Assembly (NCBI GenBank): GCA_025084515.1
Contig: JAJAGP010000371.1
Span: forward strand, 62,001-126,000
Length of the DNA stretch: 64,000 nucleotides
Direction: 5' to 3'
Source of the DNA: Ancistrus triradiatus
Taxonomy: Eukaryota; Chordata; Actinopteri; Siluriformes; Loricariidae
Position 1 is the stretch's first letter, and each line of letters opens with the position of its first letter. Positions 1-11,180 of the stretch are shown here, piece by piece. A program made the position numbers and the translations under genes. The notes under the pieces were generated by a model. It had not been told where the DNA came from. It ran no database searches and saw only the letters and a list, made by a program, of their open reading frames with translations.

Positions 1-63
1 ACAAGCCCAAACCATGATACTACCACCACCATGTTACCATGTTTCACAGATGGGATAAGGTTC

Positions 64-587
64 TTATGCTGGAATGCAATGTTTTCCTTTCTCCAAACAT
101 GACGCTTTTCTTTTAAACCAAAAAAGTTCTATTTTGGTCTCATCCGTCCACAAAACATTCTTCCAATAGCCTTCTGGCTTGTCCACGTGATCTTTAGCAA
201 ACTGCAGACGAGCAGCAATGTTCTTTTTGGAGAGCAGTGGCTTTCTCCTTGCAACCCTGCCATGCACACCACTGTTGTTCAGTGTTCTTCTGATGGTGGA
301 CTCATGAACATTAACATTAGCCAAATGTGAGAGAGGCCTTCAGTTGCTTAGAAGTTACCCTGAGGTCCTTTGTGACCTCGTCAATTATTACTACTTGCTC
401 TTGGAGTGATCTTTATTGGTTGACCACTGGGAGGGTAACAATGGTCTTGAATTTCCTCCATTTGTACACAGTCTGTCTGACTGTGGATTGGTGGAGTCCA
501 AACTCTTTGGAGATGGTTTTGTAACCTTTTCCAGCCTGATGGTCATCAGCAAATGAGGTCGTCAGAAATCTCCTTTGTTCATGCCAT
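64..587 (-). pseudogene. Tc1 transposase remnant (family A)
   Basis: The N-terminal and first catalytic regions of a DDE transposase of the Tc1/mariner superfamily. The start ATG (587-585) is followed by GCA then TGA, so translation would end after two residues. The frame changes again near 324, between the HTH region and the open part coding HGRVARRKPLLSKKN and LWTDETKIEL. The remainder of the enzyme would lie before position 1. Confidence 0.75.
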
Positions 588-835
588 GATACACTTCCAC
601 AAAGATGTGTTGTGAAGAGCAGACTTTGATAGATCCCTGTTCTTTAAATAAAACAGGGTGCCTGCTCACACCTGATTGTCATCCCATTTGATTGAAAACA
701 CCTAATTTCAGCTTCAAATTAACTGCTAATCCTAGAGGTTCACATACTTTTGCCACTCACCAATATGTAATATTGGATCATTTTCCTCAATAAATAAATG
801 ACAATGTATAATATTTTTGTCTCATTTGGTTAACT

Positions 836-1078
836 AAATTAGTTTCATTCTTACATTTATTATCTACGCCGCCCAAGGAGGTTGGGTCCCTTTTTGAGCC
901 TTTATCCTCCCAAGGTTTCTTCCTCATAATGCTTATGGAGTTTTTCCTTGCCACTGTCACCCTAGGCTTGCTCAATTTGGGATTGGACGTAGATATTAGG
1001 AGATAATCTAAAATAGCAAAGTTGCGTTGAGACAATGCTTCATTGTAAAAAGCGCTATATAAATAAATCTGACTCGAC
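836..1078 (+). mobile_element. LINE (L2/CR1-type) 3' end or derived SINE inserted in Tc1
   Basis: The fragment contains the fish repeat motif GGAGTTTTTCCTTGCCACTG and ends in a GCGCTATATAAATAAA tail typical of LINE 3' ends. The hexamer TTAACT flanks it on both sides (830-835 and 1079-1084). The interrupted Tc1 terminal repeat resumes directly afterwards, as shown by comparison with 43040-43130. The duplication and precise resumption make an insertion clear. The exact LINE clade is inference. Confidence 0.7.
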
Positions 1079-1164
1079 TTAACTGTGTTCTCTTTATCTA
1101 CTTTTAGGACTTGTGTGAAAATCTGATGTGTTAGGTCATATTTATGTAGAAATATAGAAAAAAA

Positions 1165-1628
1165 CTGGTTAATGGTCTTGCTGGTAAAGCTGGTTGACAA
1201 GCATACCAGTGCTGGTCTGTGTTGTTTTTATATTAACTAGGCAAGAAAAACTATTAGCATAATCCTGCCATCTTAACTGATTATAACAATTCTGTCTTTC
1301 AACAAAATGCAAATACATGTAGAGTTAAAATTTCAAGAAAAGAAATTAAGCACTACATGTGAGGAAATTTAATTGGCTTAGGCATTAATGAGAAACTGGG
1401 ACACACTGAAACAGGAGCAGCTGCTAATTATCTGCTAATGAATATCGATCATGAGTGATCACGTTTACTTATTTATGTACATAATTGAAGCCCTAACCTT
1501 TGCACACTACATAATGCAAAAATAAACTTTTACTAAAAAACAAAATACTAAAAAATAAACAATTAACAAATGAAACACCTGTCTACTAGCAGTTAGCATG
1601 GTGGCCTGAAATCTAAGTCTGTAATCTA
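1165..1628. other. non-genic stretch
   Basis: Positions 1167-1205 show interlocking CTGGT/ACCAG words typical of a short fish palindromic repeat. At 1340-1480 the sequence is unique-looking, with a CAGCTG E-box beside TAATTA-type homeodomain sites and a palindromic TGATCATGAGTGATCA. No coding frame is supported. Confidence 0.35.
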
Positions 1629-2486
1629 CAGTGGGGTAAAAAAGTATTTAGTCAGCCACTGATTGTGCAAGTTCTCCTACTTAGAAAGATGAGAGAGGTC
1701 TGTAATTGTCATCATAGGTACACTTCAACTATGAGAGACAAAATGAGAATATCGTATCGTGAGATTTTAAGCCAAAACCTCCTTCCATCAGTGAGAGCAT
1801 TGAAGATGGAACATGGCTGGGTAACAATGGTGTGCATAGCAGGGTTGCAAGGAGAAAGAAAACTGCTCTCTAAAAAGAACATTGCTGCTCATCTGCAGTT
1901 TGCTAAAGATCACATGGAAAAGCCAGAAGGCTATTGGAAGAATTTTTGTGGATGGATGAGACCAAAATAGAACTAGTGTTATGTCTGGAGAAAGGAAAAC
2001 ACATCATTCCAGCATAAGAACCTTATCCCATCTGTGAAACATGGTGGTGGTAGTATCATGGTTTGGTCTGTTTTGCTGCATCTGGGCCAGGACGGCATTT
2101 ATGGAACAATGAATTCTGAATGATATCAAAGAATTCTAAAGGAAAATATCAGGACATCTGTCCATGAACTGAATCTCAAGAGAAGGTGGGTCATGCAGCA
2201 AGACAACGACCCTAAGCACACAAGTCTTTCTACCAAAGAATGGTTAAAGAAGAATAAAGTTCATGTTTTGGAATGGCCAAGTCAAAGTCCTGACCATAAT
2301 CCAAATGAAATGTTGTGGAAGGACCTGAAGCGAGCAGCTAATGTGAGGAAACCCACCAACATCCCAGAGCTGAAGCTGTTCTGTACAGAGGAATGGGCTA
2401 AAATTCCTCCAAGCCGATGTGCAGGACTGATCAACAGTTACAGAAAACGTTTAGCTGCAGTTACTGCTGCACAGGGGGGTCACACA
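1629..2486 (+). mobile_element. mosaic of three Tc1-type families
   Basis: Starts after a TA with CAGTGGGGTAAAAAAGTATT, the end of family B (compare 37923). At about 1750 it switches to a short piece of another Tc1 family (CAGTGAGAGCATTGAAGATG) and at about 1820 to the middle and C-terminal part of family A. The family A part encodes QQDNDPKHTS and SPDHNPNEMLW, the second Asp and Glu blocks of a DD34E catalytic domain, and YRKRLAAV near the C-terminus. It stops abruptly at about 2486 with no right terminal repeat. Confidence 0.8.
1823..2486 (+). pseudogene. Tc1 transposase C-terminal remnant (family A)
   Basis: Codes in broken frames for GKP-type residues AKDHMEKPEGYWKN, a frameshifted first Asp block, then an open part from 2193 with QQDNDPKHTSLSTKEWLKK and KPTNIPELKLF. 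The usual GGHTRY end is replaced by foreign sequence after GGHT. The catalytic D and E of the second half are kept, but the frame breaks make it non-functional. Confidence 0.8.
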
Positions 2487-2499
2487 TTAAAATCTATTA

Positions 2500-2937
2500 C
2501 CGATTGTAGATGGTACACGGCGCTTATAAATCTGTCAAAATGTTTTAGCACGGCCTTGGTAAGCTTATGGCAACCGTAGTGCGCAGCATCGCGAAGTAAT
2601 ACGGTATGTGCTTCAGCATTAGGGTACGTGCATTCATTCATTCATTTTCGAAGAGGATTTCAAACTCAACGCTATCAGTCACGCAATACAACATGGACAT
2701 AGAGCAGCTGCGAGAGAATTCAACATTAACGAATCAATGGTACGGAACTGGAGGAAGCAAGAAGACGCCCTGCGCCAGAGTTTCTGATGGAACTTAAGAG
2801 TTTTGTTTCATTTAATGCGCCTTATAACCCGGTGCGCTTTATGTATGAAAATATACCCGTTAGCAGCCGATCACTGATATTGCGCCTTATAACCCGGTGT
2901 GCTTTATAGCCCGGAAAATACGGAAATCTACATATGC
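2500..2937 (+). mobile_element. internally deleted pogo/Tigger-type transposon with HTH remnant
   Basis: At 2668-2787 one frame reads NAISHAIQHGHRAAAREFNI and then ESMVRNWRKQEDALRQSF before a stop. This is a helix-turn-helix of the kind that starts pogo/Tigger and CENP-B-like transposases. The downstream part holds the repeated motif GCGCCTTATAACCCGGTG twice (about 2817 and 2882) and ends CCCGGAAAATACGG, the look of a terminal repeat. The catalytic DDE part is absent. The family placement is inference from the HTH and from remembered fish repeats. Confidence 0.5.
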
Positions 2938-3923
2938 TTTTATTGGGTTAAAATGGTTAATCAACATGGTTCAGCTAAAACTATAAGAACACTCCACTTT
3001 TGAATCAGTGGTGGTGAATAAAGAGGAAGAATCAAGGAAAAAGTATCATGGTTCTCACTATTGATCTTACAGAAATGGCCATTGCTTAAAGTTTCATGAG
3101 CTTAGCTAGACAAATCCTTCAGGAGCCAGCCAATATCTTTGCAGCAGTACTTAAGAAGCCATATATCAATTCCAACCTTTTGTTTGTGCAGGACTGATCT
3201 GTCTGAAGAGAGAAAGCAGAAGTTCAGTCCACTGACTATGAAGACTGCGATCTGTTTCCTGATTATTCCTATATTCTATTTTTTTTCCAAGAATAAAATA
3301 AATAAATAAATGAATAAATAAAAAGAAGGGAAAGTTTCAGTGAACTTTATTTCTGGGGCAATAATAGTAAATAAATACCTTAAACTGCAAGCTTTGTATG
3401 CTCTAATAAAGAACTAACAAATTGCACTCCTGGATGTTATCTTGTTTTGTTCTTCAAGGATTTGTCATAAGTTGGTAATCTGTCACACCTGATGCAGCCA
3501 GGTATTTATCAAGCAAACTGTAGCTATTTTGAAATTTACAAGACCCTAAAGACACAGCAAATCCCTATTTCCTTATTAATATTACCTATTGAGAGAACAG
3601 GTTGCAAAAGGATCTGTATGGTCCTCCAAAGCAGAGATGGCCACCTTTTCTGATGATATTTACTTTTCAACTGCTAATTCTCTGACCAATTATTTATTGT
3701 TGAGACTATTAAGAGCTTAATATTTTAAGCCCACATATTTAAGCCCCTCTTTGCAATGTATAGCTTTTAAAGTAATTCATAATTTAGAAAAATAAGTTAT
3801 AATAAATGAATGAATGAATGAAATTCTAATAAATAAGGTTAAAACAGTGGGTTAAAATTACATAAAACTTTGGTGTACCAGTTATATATTTTTATTAATT
3901 AGGTAATTATTTGTTGGATTAGT
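2938..3923. other. intergenic, no gene seen
   Basis: AT-rich sequence with an (AATA)n-type simple repeat at about 3292-3324 and an (AATG)n-type one at 3804-3822. I see no coding region or recognised transposon. Confidence 0.5.
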
Positions 3924-4117
3924 TTACATTTACAGCATTTAGCAGACACCCTTATCCAGAGCGACTTACAAGACTTACAGTCTTACAATCCAAGCAATTG
4001 TGGGTTAAGGGTCTTGCTCAAGGACTCTACAGTGGCAGCTTGGCAGAACTGGGATTTGAACCCTGGACCTTCTGGTCCATAGTCCATTACCTTATCCACT
4101 AGGCTACCACAGTCCCA
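3924..4117 (-). mobile_element. tRNA-derived SINE, copy a
   Basis: Read on the minus strand it starts GGGACTGTGGTAGCCTAG, carries a pol III B-box-like GGTTCAAATCC motif and ends with the LINE-like tail TAAGTCGCTCTGGATAAG followed by GTAAATGTA-type repeats. Six other clear copies are in the window. The tRNA-like head and shared tail support a SINE mobilised by a LINE. Confidence 0.85.
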
Positions 4118-5130
4118 CAGTTGAACAGATTGACCAAACAAACACACTTCTGCTAATCACTATAAAACCATGACATTCGGAGACGATCCCCACACAGTTG
4201 GCGAGCAAAGATTTTGAACAACAGCACTCACAAAAAGAATATCAGACTTTGAAAAATAAATATCAGCCAGTTCCTCATTCATAGACGCAGTATAGCCATA
4301 GGTGTTATTACTGATTTTTTGAAACATTGTCACACAGAGTCATAGCACAATTCTGCCCACAGTACACCCACAAACTATTGCTGCCTTCTGCTTAAACCTT
4401 GATTAACAAACATGAGATTGGTCCCTTGGCAGTGAGAACTTGGCTGTGAAGGTGATAATCAGACAGTCTGCAGTCTTTGGATAAACAAAGGCAAGGTTGG
4501 TCCAAAACAGCTGATGCAATCATTTTAAAGATGGAAAAATACTCCATGACACAGTCCTTAAGAAACCACATACTAGTCATCATGGCATATCATACTGTAT
4601 GATATGATCATGTACGCCATGCACTAGTAATTAATTACAAGTACTTATGAAAACCCATAGATGGACATATAATATCCAAATGGAGATTTAGCATAAATTG
4701 CACAGAAGCCAATTCATTTCTGAGAGAGGTTTACCAGCAGCTCTCTCAGTGGACATTTCTACGCAAATTCATGAGTAATTACCTCTGTTTACAGAGACAA
4801 GACCCACTACTCACTAATTAGCCTTGCTATAAATTATAGTGTTTAGGCCCTCTGTAAGGGCTTATTTTGAGAACTACTCTCCATGCACATAAATGTGTTA
4901 AACTTGAACTGAGATTGTTAGCTTGTTAACATCTTTCAGCTGCCTTGTCTGTATTTTGGTAGAATGGTCAAAGAGAATTTGTATGAATATGGATTTGATA
5001 TTCCCCACCTGCAGACAGCAGTGTTTTAGATACATCCATTTTGTACTCATATTCATTGTTCACTGCCTGTTTTTTTAGCTTCTAAGTTTCTTTGAGAAGT
5101 ATACAAAATATAGATAGCAGGTTTATTTAT
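4118..5130. other. intergenic, no gene seen
   Basis: No transposon is recognised. The part at 4700-4900 is unique-looking, with several TAAT-core sites, and could be conserved non-coding DNA. The short open frames have no recognisable product. Confidence 0.4.
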
Positions 5131-5321
5131 GGACTGTGGTGGCCTAGCGGGTAAGATACTGGACTGTGGACCAGAAGGTCCAGGGTTCAAACCCCACCTC
5201 TGCCAAGCTGCCACTGTTGGGTCCTTGAGCAAGAACCTTAACCCACAATTGCTTGGATTGTAAGATTGTATTAGTTGTAAGTCGCTCTGGATAAGGGCGT
5301 CTGCTAAATGCTGTAAATGTA
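5131..5321 (+). mobile_element. tRNA-derived SINE, copy b
   Basis: Same family as copy a, plus orientation: GGACTGTGGTGGCCTAGCGG head, GGTTCAAACCCC B-box and the TAAGTCGCTCTGGATAAG tail ending in TGTAAATGTA. Confidence 0.85.
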
Positions 5322-7257
5322 TTTGACTTTTATCTACTTTTTCAAATTTGTAACATCTGCGCTGTTCTCATTAGGTCTGACCAGCCACAGAAAATCAATG
5401 GATGTGACTTTTCAGGTCAGACTGATTATGGAAAATGAATGAAATTAAAAGGAAAGTGCAAATTTTGTGTTAATGATTAAGAAATGAGTTTTTAGGAAGC
5501 TAGCCAAATCTGATCTAGACACTTAGGATTCAACACTGATTCGAACAAAATGTAGTGTTAAAAGACTACATTTTAAAGTCCAAGGTGCCATCACTTACTT
5601 GAACACACCAGGACCCAAATTTCCAGTCTCTTACTAATATCGGCTGCCATGTGATGCCCCCTTGCACTTAGTGACCTTTTTGAAAACCAAACAGTGGTCA
5701 CCCTATTGGATGGACATGGTGGACGTTTTCTCTGTGGGGATAGGCTCTAGCTGTGGAATTCTGCATCCTGACCCTGTGAAAAGTGATTGGTGGAGACAAG
5801 TTGTATGGAGGCACTCACCGGCCTACAGCTATCTTCCCTAGTCAGCGGGGGCGGAACGTAGTGGAGAATTTCCGCAGAAATGGAAATGTCCAAATTGGAG
5901 ATATAAATGTAAATTCAAGGTGGGTGTAACTAATGAATTGGCAATTGAGTTAATAAGCAAAAACAGTTTAAAAAAATGTGGCACTACAGAAAGCAAATCA
6001 CAAAAAGTGTTCTTATAATTAATTAAAACAATCTATTCACAAGCACAACCATCTCTGTAATAGCCCTTGTTTCTGAGTGTTTTTGTTTGGAGAAGGCTTC
6101 ATCAGACCTGTGAGCTGTTTTCACATGGATTGCAGCATAATTACTGTTTCACTCGACACATTTTCTGTCATATGCACTCAAATAACAATCAGCCTCTCTA
6201 GAAAATTCATGCTTACATGTGTTGGTGACCCTGCTTCCCCTTAGGCCTATTCAAAGATGACGCTCCCTATCTAAGCATTGGCACTGGATTAAACAAACAA
6301 AACACTCCACAAAAATGGAGCCCAGTCAGAGACATCAAGGCAAGAGAGTGATTCAGACTATGATTCAGCACACGCCACCTCAGCTGAACTGCTTGTTTAT
6401 CTTAATGCTGTATGTGACAAAATAATATTTATGTGAATGTACTGCAGTGGAGTCTGATCTAAATGAACAATGAGATTTCAATTAATATGCAAACCCACTG
6501 CATCTGCTGGTTGTCTCACAGTGTTTTTGGTTTTACTGTCTAAACTTTGCTGATATACACAAACTAAAAAGGTACATTTTATATTGATTGTGTGTGTGCA
6601 TTGATGATAAATTGTACTGAAAAAGCCCATGTAGAATATACTGTTAAAATTCGAGCTCATTTTACCATTTCTTTCACAATCCTGTTCCAGAGCCCTCTCT
6701 GTTCAGCCCTGGAACAATGCTGGAACAAAAATAGTTCTTCAGCCTCACTCATATATTTTCATCCACATACTTAATGAAGCTTGATAGTGGAATACCACTT
6801 CTGGACTAAATGTGAAAATGCTAGCTCTTTTAAGAGCGTCACACTGTAATTGGACTGATGATGTGAACTTTACAAATACCCAGATTTTTGTAGTTAATTC
6901 AGGTCCTAAAAAACATTGTGATATGTGCCATATCCGGTACAAATATTTTAATGTAACGCTCTCTTGCTCTTAGGAAAGACTACCATGGAAGCCATATCCC
7001 TGAAAGGAGACATCAAGAATAATTAATAACAATATTAATTCATGTGGAAAATACATTGTTTTATAAATCCAGTATAATTTCAGTATGGCTTGCTTCCAGG
7101 CAGCCCCAGCTTATGAAAAATGCATGTGACTTGTTTTATCCTTGACAAGCAAACATTTATTCTCAGGACAAATTTGACCTTTATTGGTTGCCTAATGCCC
7201 TCTAGGATCTTCAACCTGAGGATAATGAAAGGAGAAACATGGGGACTTTTAAATATT
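5322..7257. other. intergenic, no gene seen
   Basis: Nothing recognisable as coding. 5580-5880 is somewhat richer in GC and looks repeat-like, but I cannot name a family. The short open frames overlap on both strands without homology. Confidence 0.4.
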
Positions 7258-7600
7258 TACCACACTGCCAAAAGTATGTGGGCATCCCTTCCTATTGCAA
7301 AAAGGCACATAGAATCAAGCACATAGTCATTTAATCTCCATAGAGAAACACTGGTAGTGGAATGGGTTCAAATATCTGCACGGTTAGAGCTCTCCCGGTC
7401 AACTGTAAGTGCTGTTATTATACACGTAGGAACATCAATGAGAAACAAAAGCTCAATTATGCTGTATGACACAAAAATATCCTTAGCTACAGCATTCACT
7501 AATGATTACCCCTGGAACTGCCTTTGGAAGCAATATCAGCACAAGCACTGTTAATGGAGCGTCCTGGACTAGGTTTTCTGGGAAACAGGTCATTGATCGA
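7258..7600 (+). mobile_element. Tc1-like fragment, family D (N-terminal part)
   Basis: The stretch starts with TACCACACTGCCAAAAGTATG, a terminal-repeat-like end. It contains the known fish Tc1 leader CATAGTCATTTAATCTCC before a decayed transposase start, then residues such as ARLELSRSTVSAVI from the HTH. Frameshifts and loss of the catalytic half make it a relic. Confidence 0.6.
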
Positions 7601-8687
7601 AATGGTTGTTCACTGGACATTACCGTAGTCAAATAGTCATTTTATGTTACTATAATGTAAATATAAAGGGTATTTTCACAAGACAAGTGTGTGCAAATGA
7701 TGCGTAAACGTGTCAGAGATACCACTGAAAATACAAGTAGAAAGCTCAAACCACTGACACAGCATCCAAAGCCTAAAATGTTATGGCATTACATATCACT
7801 CCTTCCAAAGAATACACTGCACCAAGTGACGAGAGATCAGGGCCTTCTAACCCCTCAGAGAAGGGATAACAAACAGATGTATGTCAAATATTATTTAAAT
7901 ATTTATTTCGTTAAGTGAAATGGAAACATCAGCCAATTCAGAACACAACTCTGCATTTTCTTGGTTGTTATAAAATGCATATCAACATTGCTCATTAGAA
8001 TAGCTTCTGGCCAGGCGTTTGCGTGTGCCTTCTGTTGATCATTTGAAGGGTCTTCCGCTTACTCCTGGACAGGGTCATGAGAAAGTCGGTGCCTAGCCAA
8101 TGACACAGGGTGCAAGGCAGAAACAAACCTAGACAGTGTGCCAGTCTATCGTAGGGATCACACACACTGTATGACCAAAGTACAATTGCGCACGATGGAA
8201 TATATACAGAAATAAACATATCTCTCTGGCTGGACACAACCAAGAGGGAATGAATGAAACTTGAAGACACACCGATTTCCAGAACAGGCATGGCTCTAGC
8301 ACCCCTAAAAAAAGAGTGACAAAGTATGTCTTGTCTCTAATAAGCTGATAAAATGTTAAAACCACATAAAGCATATGGTTTAAACATAATACTTAAAAAA
8401 TATATATATACATATAGCAGTTGCCTGCAAATGGTATGATCCACTTTCTCTCTCGAACCTTAGGCAGGGTTGCCTTTCTTTACTGATCTTATTTATGTTT
8501 TATTTATTGTTTATCCCTCATTATCTTTTACTTTTAATACAATTTCATATAATAACATGTAATACTTTGTAAACCAAGTGATAACTTTGTGACTCATAGG
8601 CTCAGCATTAAAAGAAGTTTTCTCAGATTTGTTGGTGTCTTTCTGATTACAGTGTTTCCCCTACCCAAAAAGTCAGATTTTTTTAAT
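7601..8687. other. intergenic with an old dispersed repeat
   Basis: 8030-8165 read on the minus strand contains GACTGGCACACTGTCTAGG and GACCCTGTCCAGGAGTAAGC. It is the 3' half of a widespread fish repeat seen again at 39551-39862 and 58230-58350. The remainder has no recognised feature. Confidence 0.4.
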
Positions 8688-8890
8688 GGGACTGTGGTAG
8701 TCTAGCGGATAAGATACTGAACTATGGACCAGAAGATCCAGGGTTCAAATCCCACCTCTGCCAAGCTGCCACTGTTGGGTCCTTGAGCAAGACCCTTAAC
8801 CCACAATTGCTTGGATTGTAAGACTGTACCAACTGTAAGTCGCTCTGGGTAAGGGCGTCTGCTAAATGCATGCTAAATCTGCTAAATGTA
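8688..8890 (+). mobile_element. tRNA-derived SINE, copy c
   Basis: GGGACTGTGGTAGTCTAGCG head, GGTTCAAATCCC B-box and TAAGTCGCTCTGGGTAAG tail. The 3' repeats are slightly expanded (GCTAAATGCATGCTAAATC). Confidence 0.85.
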
Positions 8891-9789
8891 AAAGTTCAGT
8901 TGTTTTTCAGTATCATTGAGAACTCAGTGCTCCTAAATTTCTGATCCTAGAATTTGCCCCAGCAACGTAATATTGTCTTTTAAACACTTTAAACCTTTAA
9001 CTAAGTAAATTCAGTGTAGCTCTACTAGTAGAAAGTTACAGCGATCACACAACTGTTGCTTGGCACTTCTAGAGATATGTGCACAGCACAGACTATACAG
9101 TAGTTCCTACTTATGCATGTAGTTAATGCACAGTAAATCAATATTCACGAAATCAATTAAATCGCTAATATGTAAACAAAACATCAAGATATGACAAATA
9201 ATATTTATGCCAGCTACGTTTTTTTTAATTCATCAGATTTTTATTTCCTATTATAATTTGTTATAACTGATAAGACCTTAGTTGTTCAAGCAAATACATG
9301 TTGACAGAAGGCAACAGTTTGGCAAGGTCACTTTCACTAAGGCTACCTGTCCTTTCTGATGGTATTAATTCTAAGTATTTTTTTCTGAAACTGAATCCAT
9401 TTAGTTCCAACCAAGCATTCCTAGAGGGAGGACCAACTTTCCTGATGAGCAAATGAATAATGGTCTACTCCTGGGCCACAACTGCCATTTCCCTTAGCCC
9501 ATATACCACTATGGAATGACAGTGATGACTTCATTTGAATCTGACTGCCAGTACACAGCCAGAGCTGCACTTGTCAGGCCACATTTGCCCAAAACGTGCT
9601 GCACAAACGTTACCTAAGGTAGAATACTTGTAGAACATGTGTGGCGCAGAGCCTGAATGCGTTAAACCTTTATCGGGGTTGGCAAGAGCTGGGCCAAATT
9701 TGGCCTGCAACTCACTTTCCATTGCCAAAACATGCCCATACTTTTCTAAACTGAGCCATATTTCGATCAGAACAGTCTGCTGTCTGGTA
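8891..9789. other. intergenic, probable old DNA repeat
   Basis: 9465-9789 has repeated TGGCC-containing words (for example GGGCCAAATTTGGCC at about 9690) reminiscent of a fish DNA transposon, but I cannot define its ends. The rest is AT-rich with no gene. Confidence 0.3.
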
Positions 9790-10015
9790 TATTATTCATT
9801 CCCATGGTTCTGGAACAAGTTCAAGAAGCACTTAAAAAAATACTTGTTTTGAATTGCTTTTTAACTCTTTTCCATTTATTCAATATGTGTTTTGTTATTG
9901 TATGTATGTTTTATTGACCTTTTGTCATATTGTTTTATTTGTAAAATAAAACAATATGACAATGAGTTTCCTGAAAGGCGCTAAGAAATACATTTCTATT
10001 ATTATTATTATTATC
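9790..10015 (+). mobile_element. LINE (L2-like) 3' end
   Basis: One frame reads FPWFWNKFKKHLKKYLF, which matches the conserved end of fish LINE ORF2 proteins (NSLP..FKK.LK..LF). After a 3' UTR the copy ends with a GGCGCTAAGAAATAC motif and an (ATT)n tail at about 9998-10013. A perfect hairpin at 9924-9960 sits within the 3' UTR. Confidence 0.6.
9924..9960. repeat. perfect 16-bp inverted repeat with 5-base loop
   Basis: Left arm GTCATATTGTTTTATT at 9924-9939, loop TGTAA, right arm AATAAAACAATATGAC at 9945-9960, with no mismatch. It lies in the LINE 3' UTR. Its role is unknown. Confidence 0.9.
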
Positions 10016-10984
10016 ATATATAAATGTATCTAGTTATCCACATACTTTTGGCCATGTGCTGTATTTCTGGACTGGAAACCTGTGCAGTTCAGCTTACAAA
10101 ACCCACGTGCAATTTGTCTACCCTGATGCCAATCCAATTATAGATTTATTCCTAACAATCTATATGAAACCAACGCAAATGAAAAAAGGGACAAAAGGTG
10201 ATTCTTTGTAAGGCATAGCAAATACTTGTATTGGAACAGGAGCTGAAGCACAATTACATTGCAGGCTTTGGTCATGCACCAATGCCTGCACCAATGATGA
10301 GAAATGGGTTTCATAAAAGCAAATCAAGTAAACGTAGACTTCATTCTTATTCAGGAAATGCAGCACTATTCAAATACTTGATAGCTTCATCACAGTTATT
10401 TGTGCTAATGCATAAATTATATGAATGCAAAATGACACAAAGCCAAACAAACTGAGGAATACTGGATTTAACACTGCTAATCATACTCTGTAGATGGGGT
10501 GCAGCTCTACTGGGTGACTGTTGGGTGTCGAGCCACAATTTCCCCGTTCAAAGGAGACACAGGTGACCGGTACCTGCTTTCTCAGTGAGCTTCTGAGGGA
10601 AATGTTGGTCAAGAGTGGAACAGGCCAGAGTTCAAACCCAGGTCCTCAAGAATTTCGAAAGGAAATAAAAACCTGTCTTTTAACTCGAGACACTGCAGTT
10701 GTAAACAGCCAATCAGCGTGTGGTCACCTCACGGTTTGTTGCTCGTTAGCTCACGTTGGACTAGACGCTGCTTGGTTGATGTGTTTAGAGACCTTTTTGT
10801 GCAAGTTATGTGTGAATGACTTTCCACTGCTTATTTGTAACAACCTATACACTGAGTTTATCAATGTATGTTCCTGTCCTATTTTAAGTAGTACTGTTTT
10901 GTTACTCTCTCCACTACCTGTATATTCCCTCTAACCTACAACTACATAATTTGGTTCACATTCACTCGCTGAGCTTCTTTTTAA
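10016..10984. other. intergenic, no gene seen
   Basis: A short Tc1-type end-like sequence (CACATACTTTTGGCCATGTG) occurs at 10039-10058. The reading frame at 10521-10934 contains EFRKEIKTCLL, which faintly resembles a LINE ORF2 end, but I cannot confirm it. Nothing else is recognised. Confidence 0.35.
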
Positions 10985-11180
10985 CCCTCCTATTATGTTC
11001 GTTTGTCAGGAACAGCAATGGTGTACCCTGTACCAATGTTTTATTATTTCATATTATATGTTGATAACACTAATTAAGTCAAGCAGAAGAAGTTTCTTAC
11101 TTCTGTTAATAGTTAAACACTTAACTAGTTTTCGTAGATCTTCAAACTGGGTCAATTTGACCCGTGACATGACAGGAGGG
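10985..11180. mobile_element. piggyBac-type MITE
   Basis: Flanked by TTAA (10981-10984) and TCAA (11181-11184), a decayed TTAA duplication. The left end CCCTCCTATTATGTTCG and the inverted right end CCCTCCTGTCATGTCACG are imperfect terminal repeats. At about 196 bases it is too short to code for a transposase. It resembles fish piggyBac-like MITEs with GGGTCAATTTGACCC near the end. Confidence 0.65.

Larger units (their letters stand above)
1..1164 (-). mobile_element. Tc1-like element, family A, cut by the window edge
   Basis: The minus strand encodes a Tc1 transposase fragment, with WTDETKIELF as the first catalytic Asp block and HTH-side residues VNVHESTIRRTLNN. The plus-strand sequence from 660 onward matches the long terminal repeat of the full-length copy at 41613-43168. 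The start codon maps to 587-585 and is followed by a TGA third codon, so the frame is dead. The element is split at 836-1078 by a LINE 3' end. The end beyond about 1164 is lost. Confidence 0.85.

Noticed and set aside
3924..4117. Possible genuine tRNA gene in the SINE heads
   Set aside because: The heads have A- and B-box-like motifs but do not fold as intact tRNAs. They recur with the same LINE-like tail, so they are SINEs.
10521..10934. 137-codon plus-strand frame with EFRKEIKTCLL
   Set aside because: Faint similarity to a LINE ORF2 end, but the flanking residues do not fit and no LINE tail follows. Left as unassigned.
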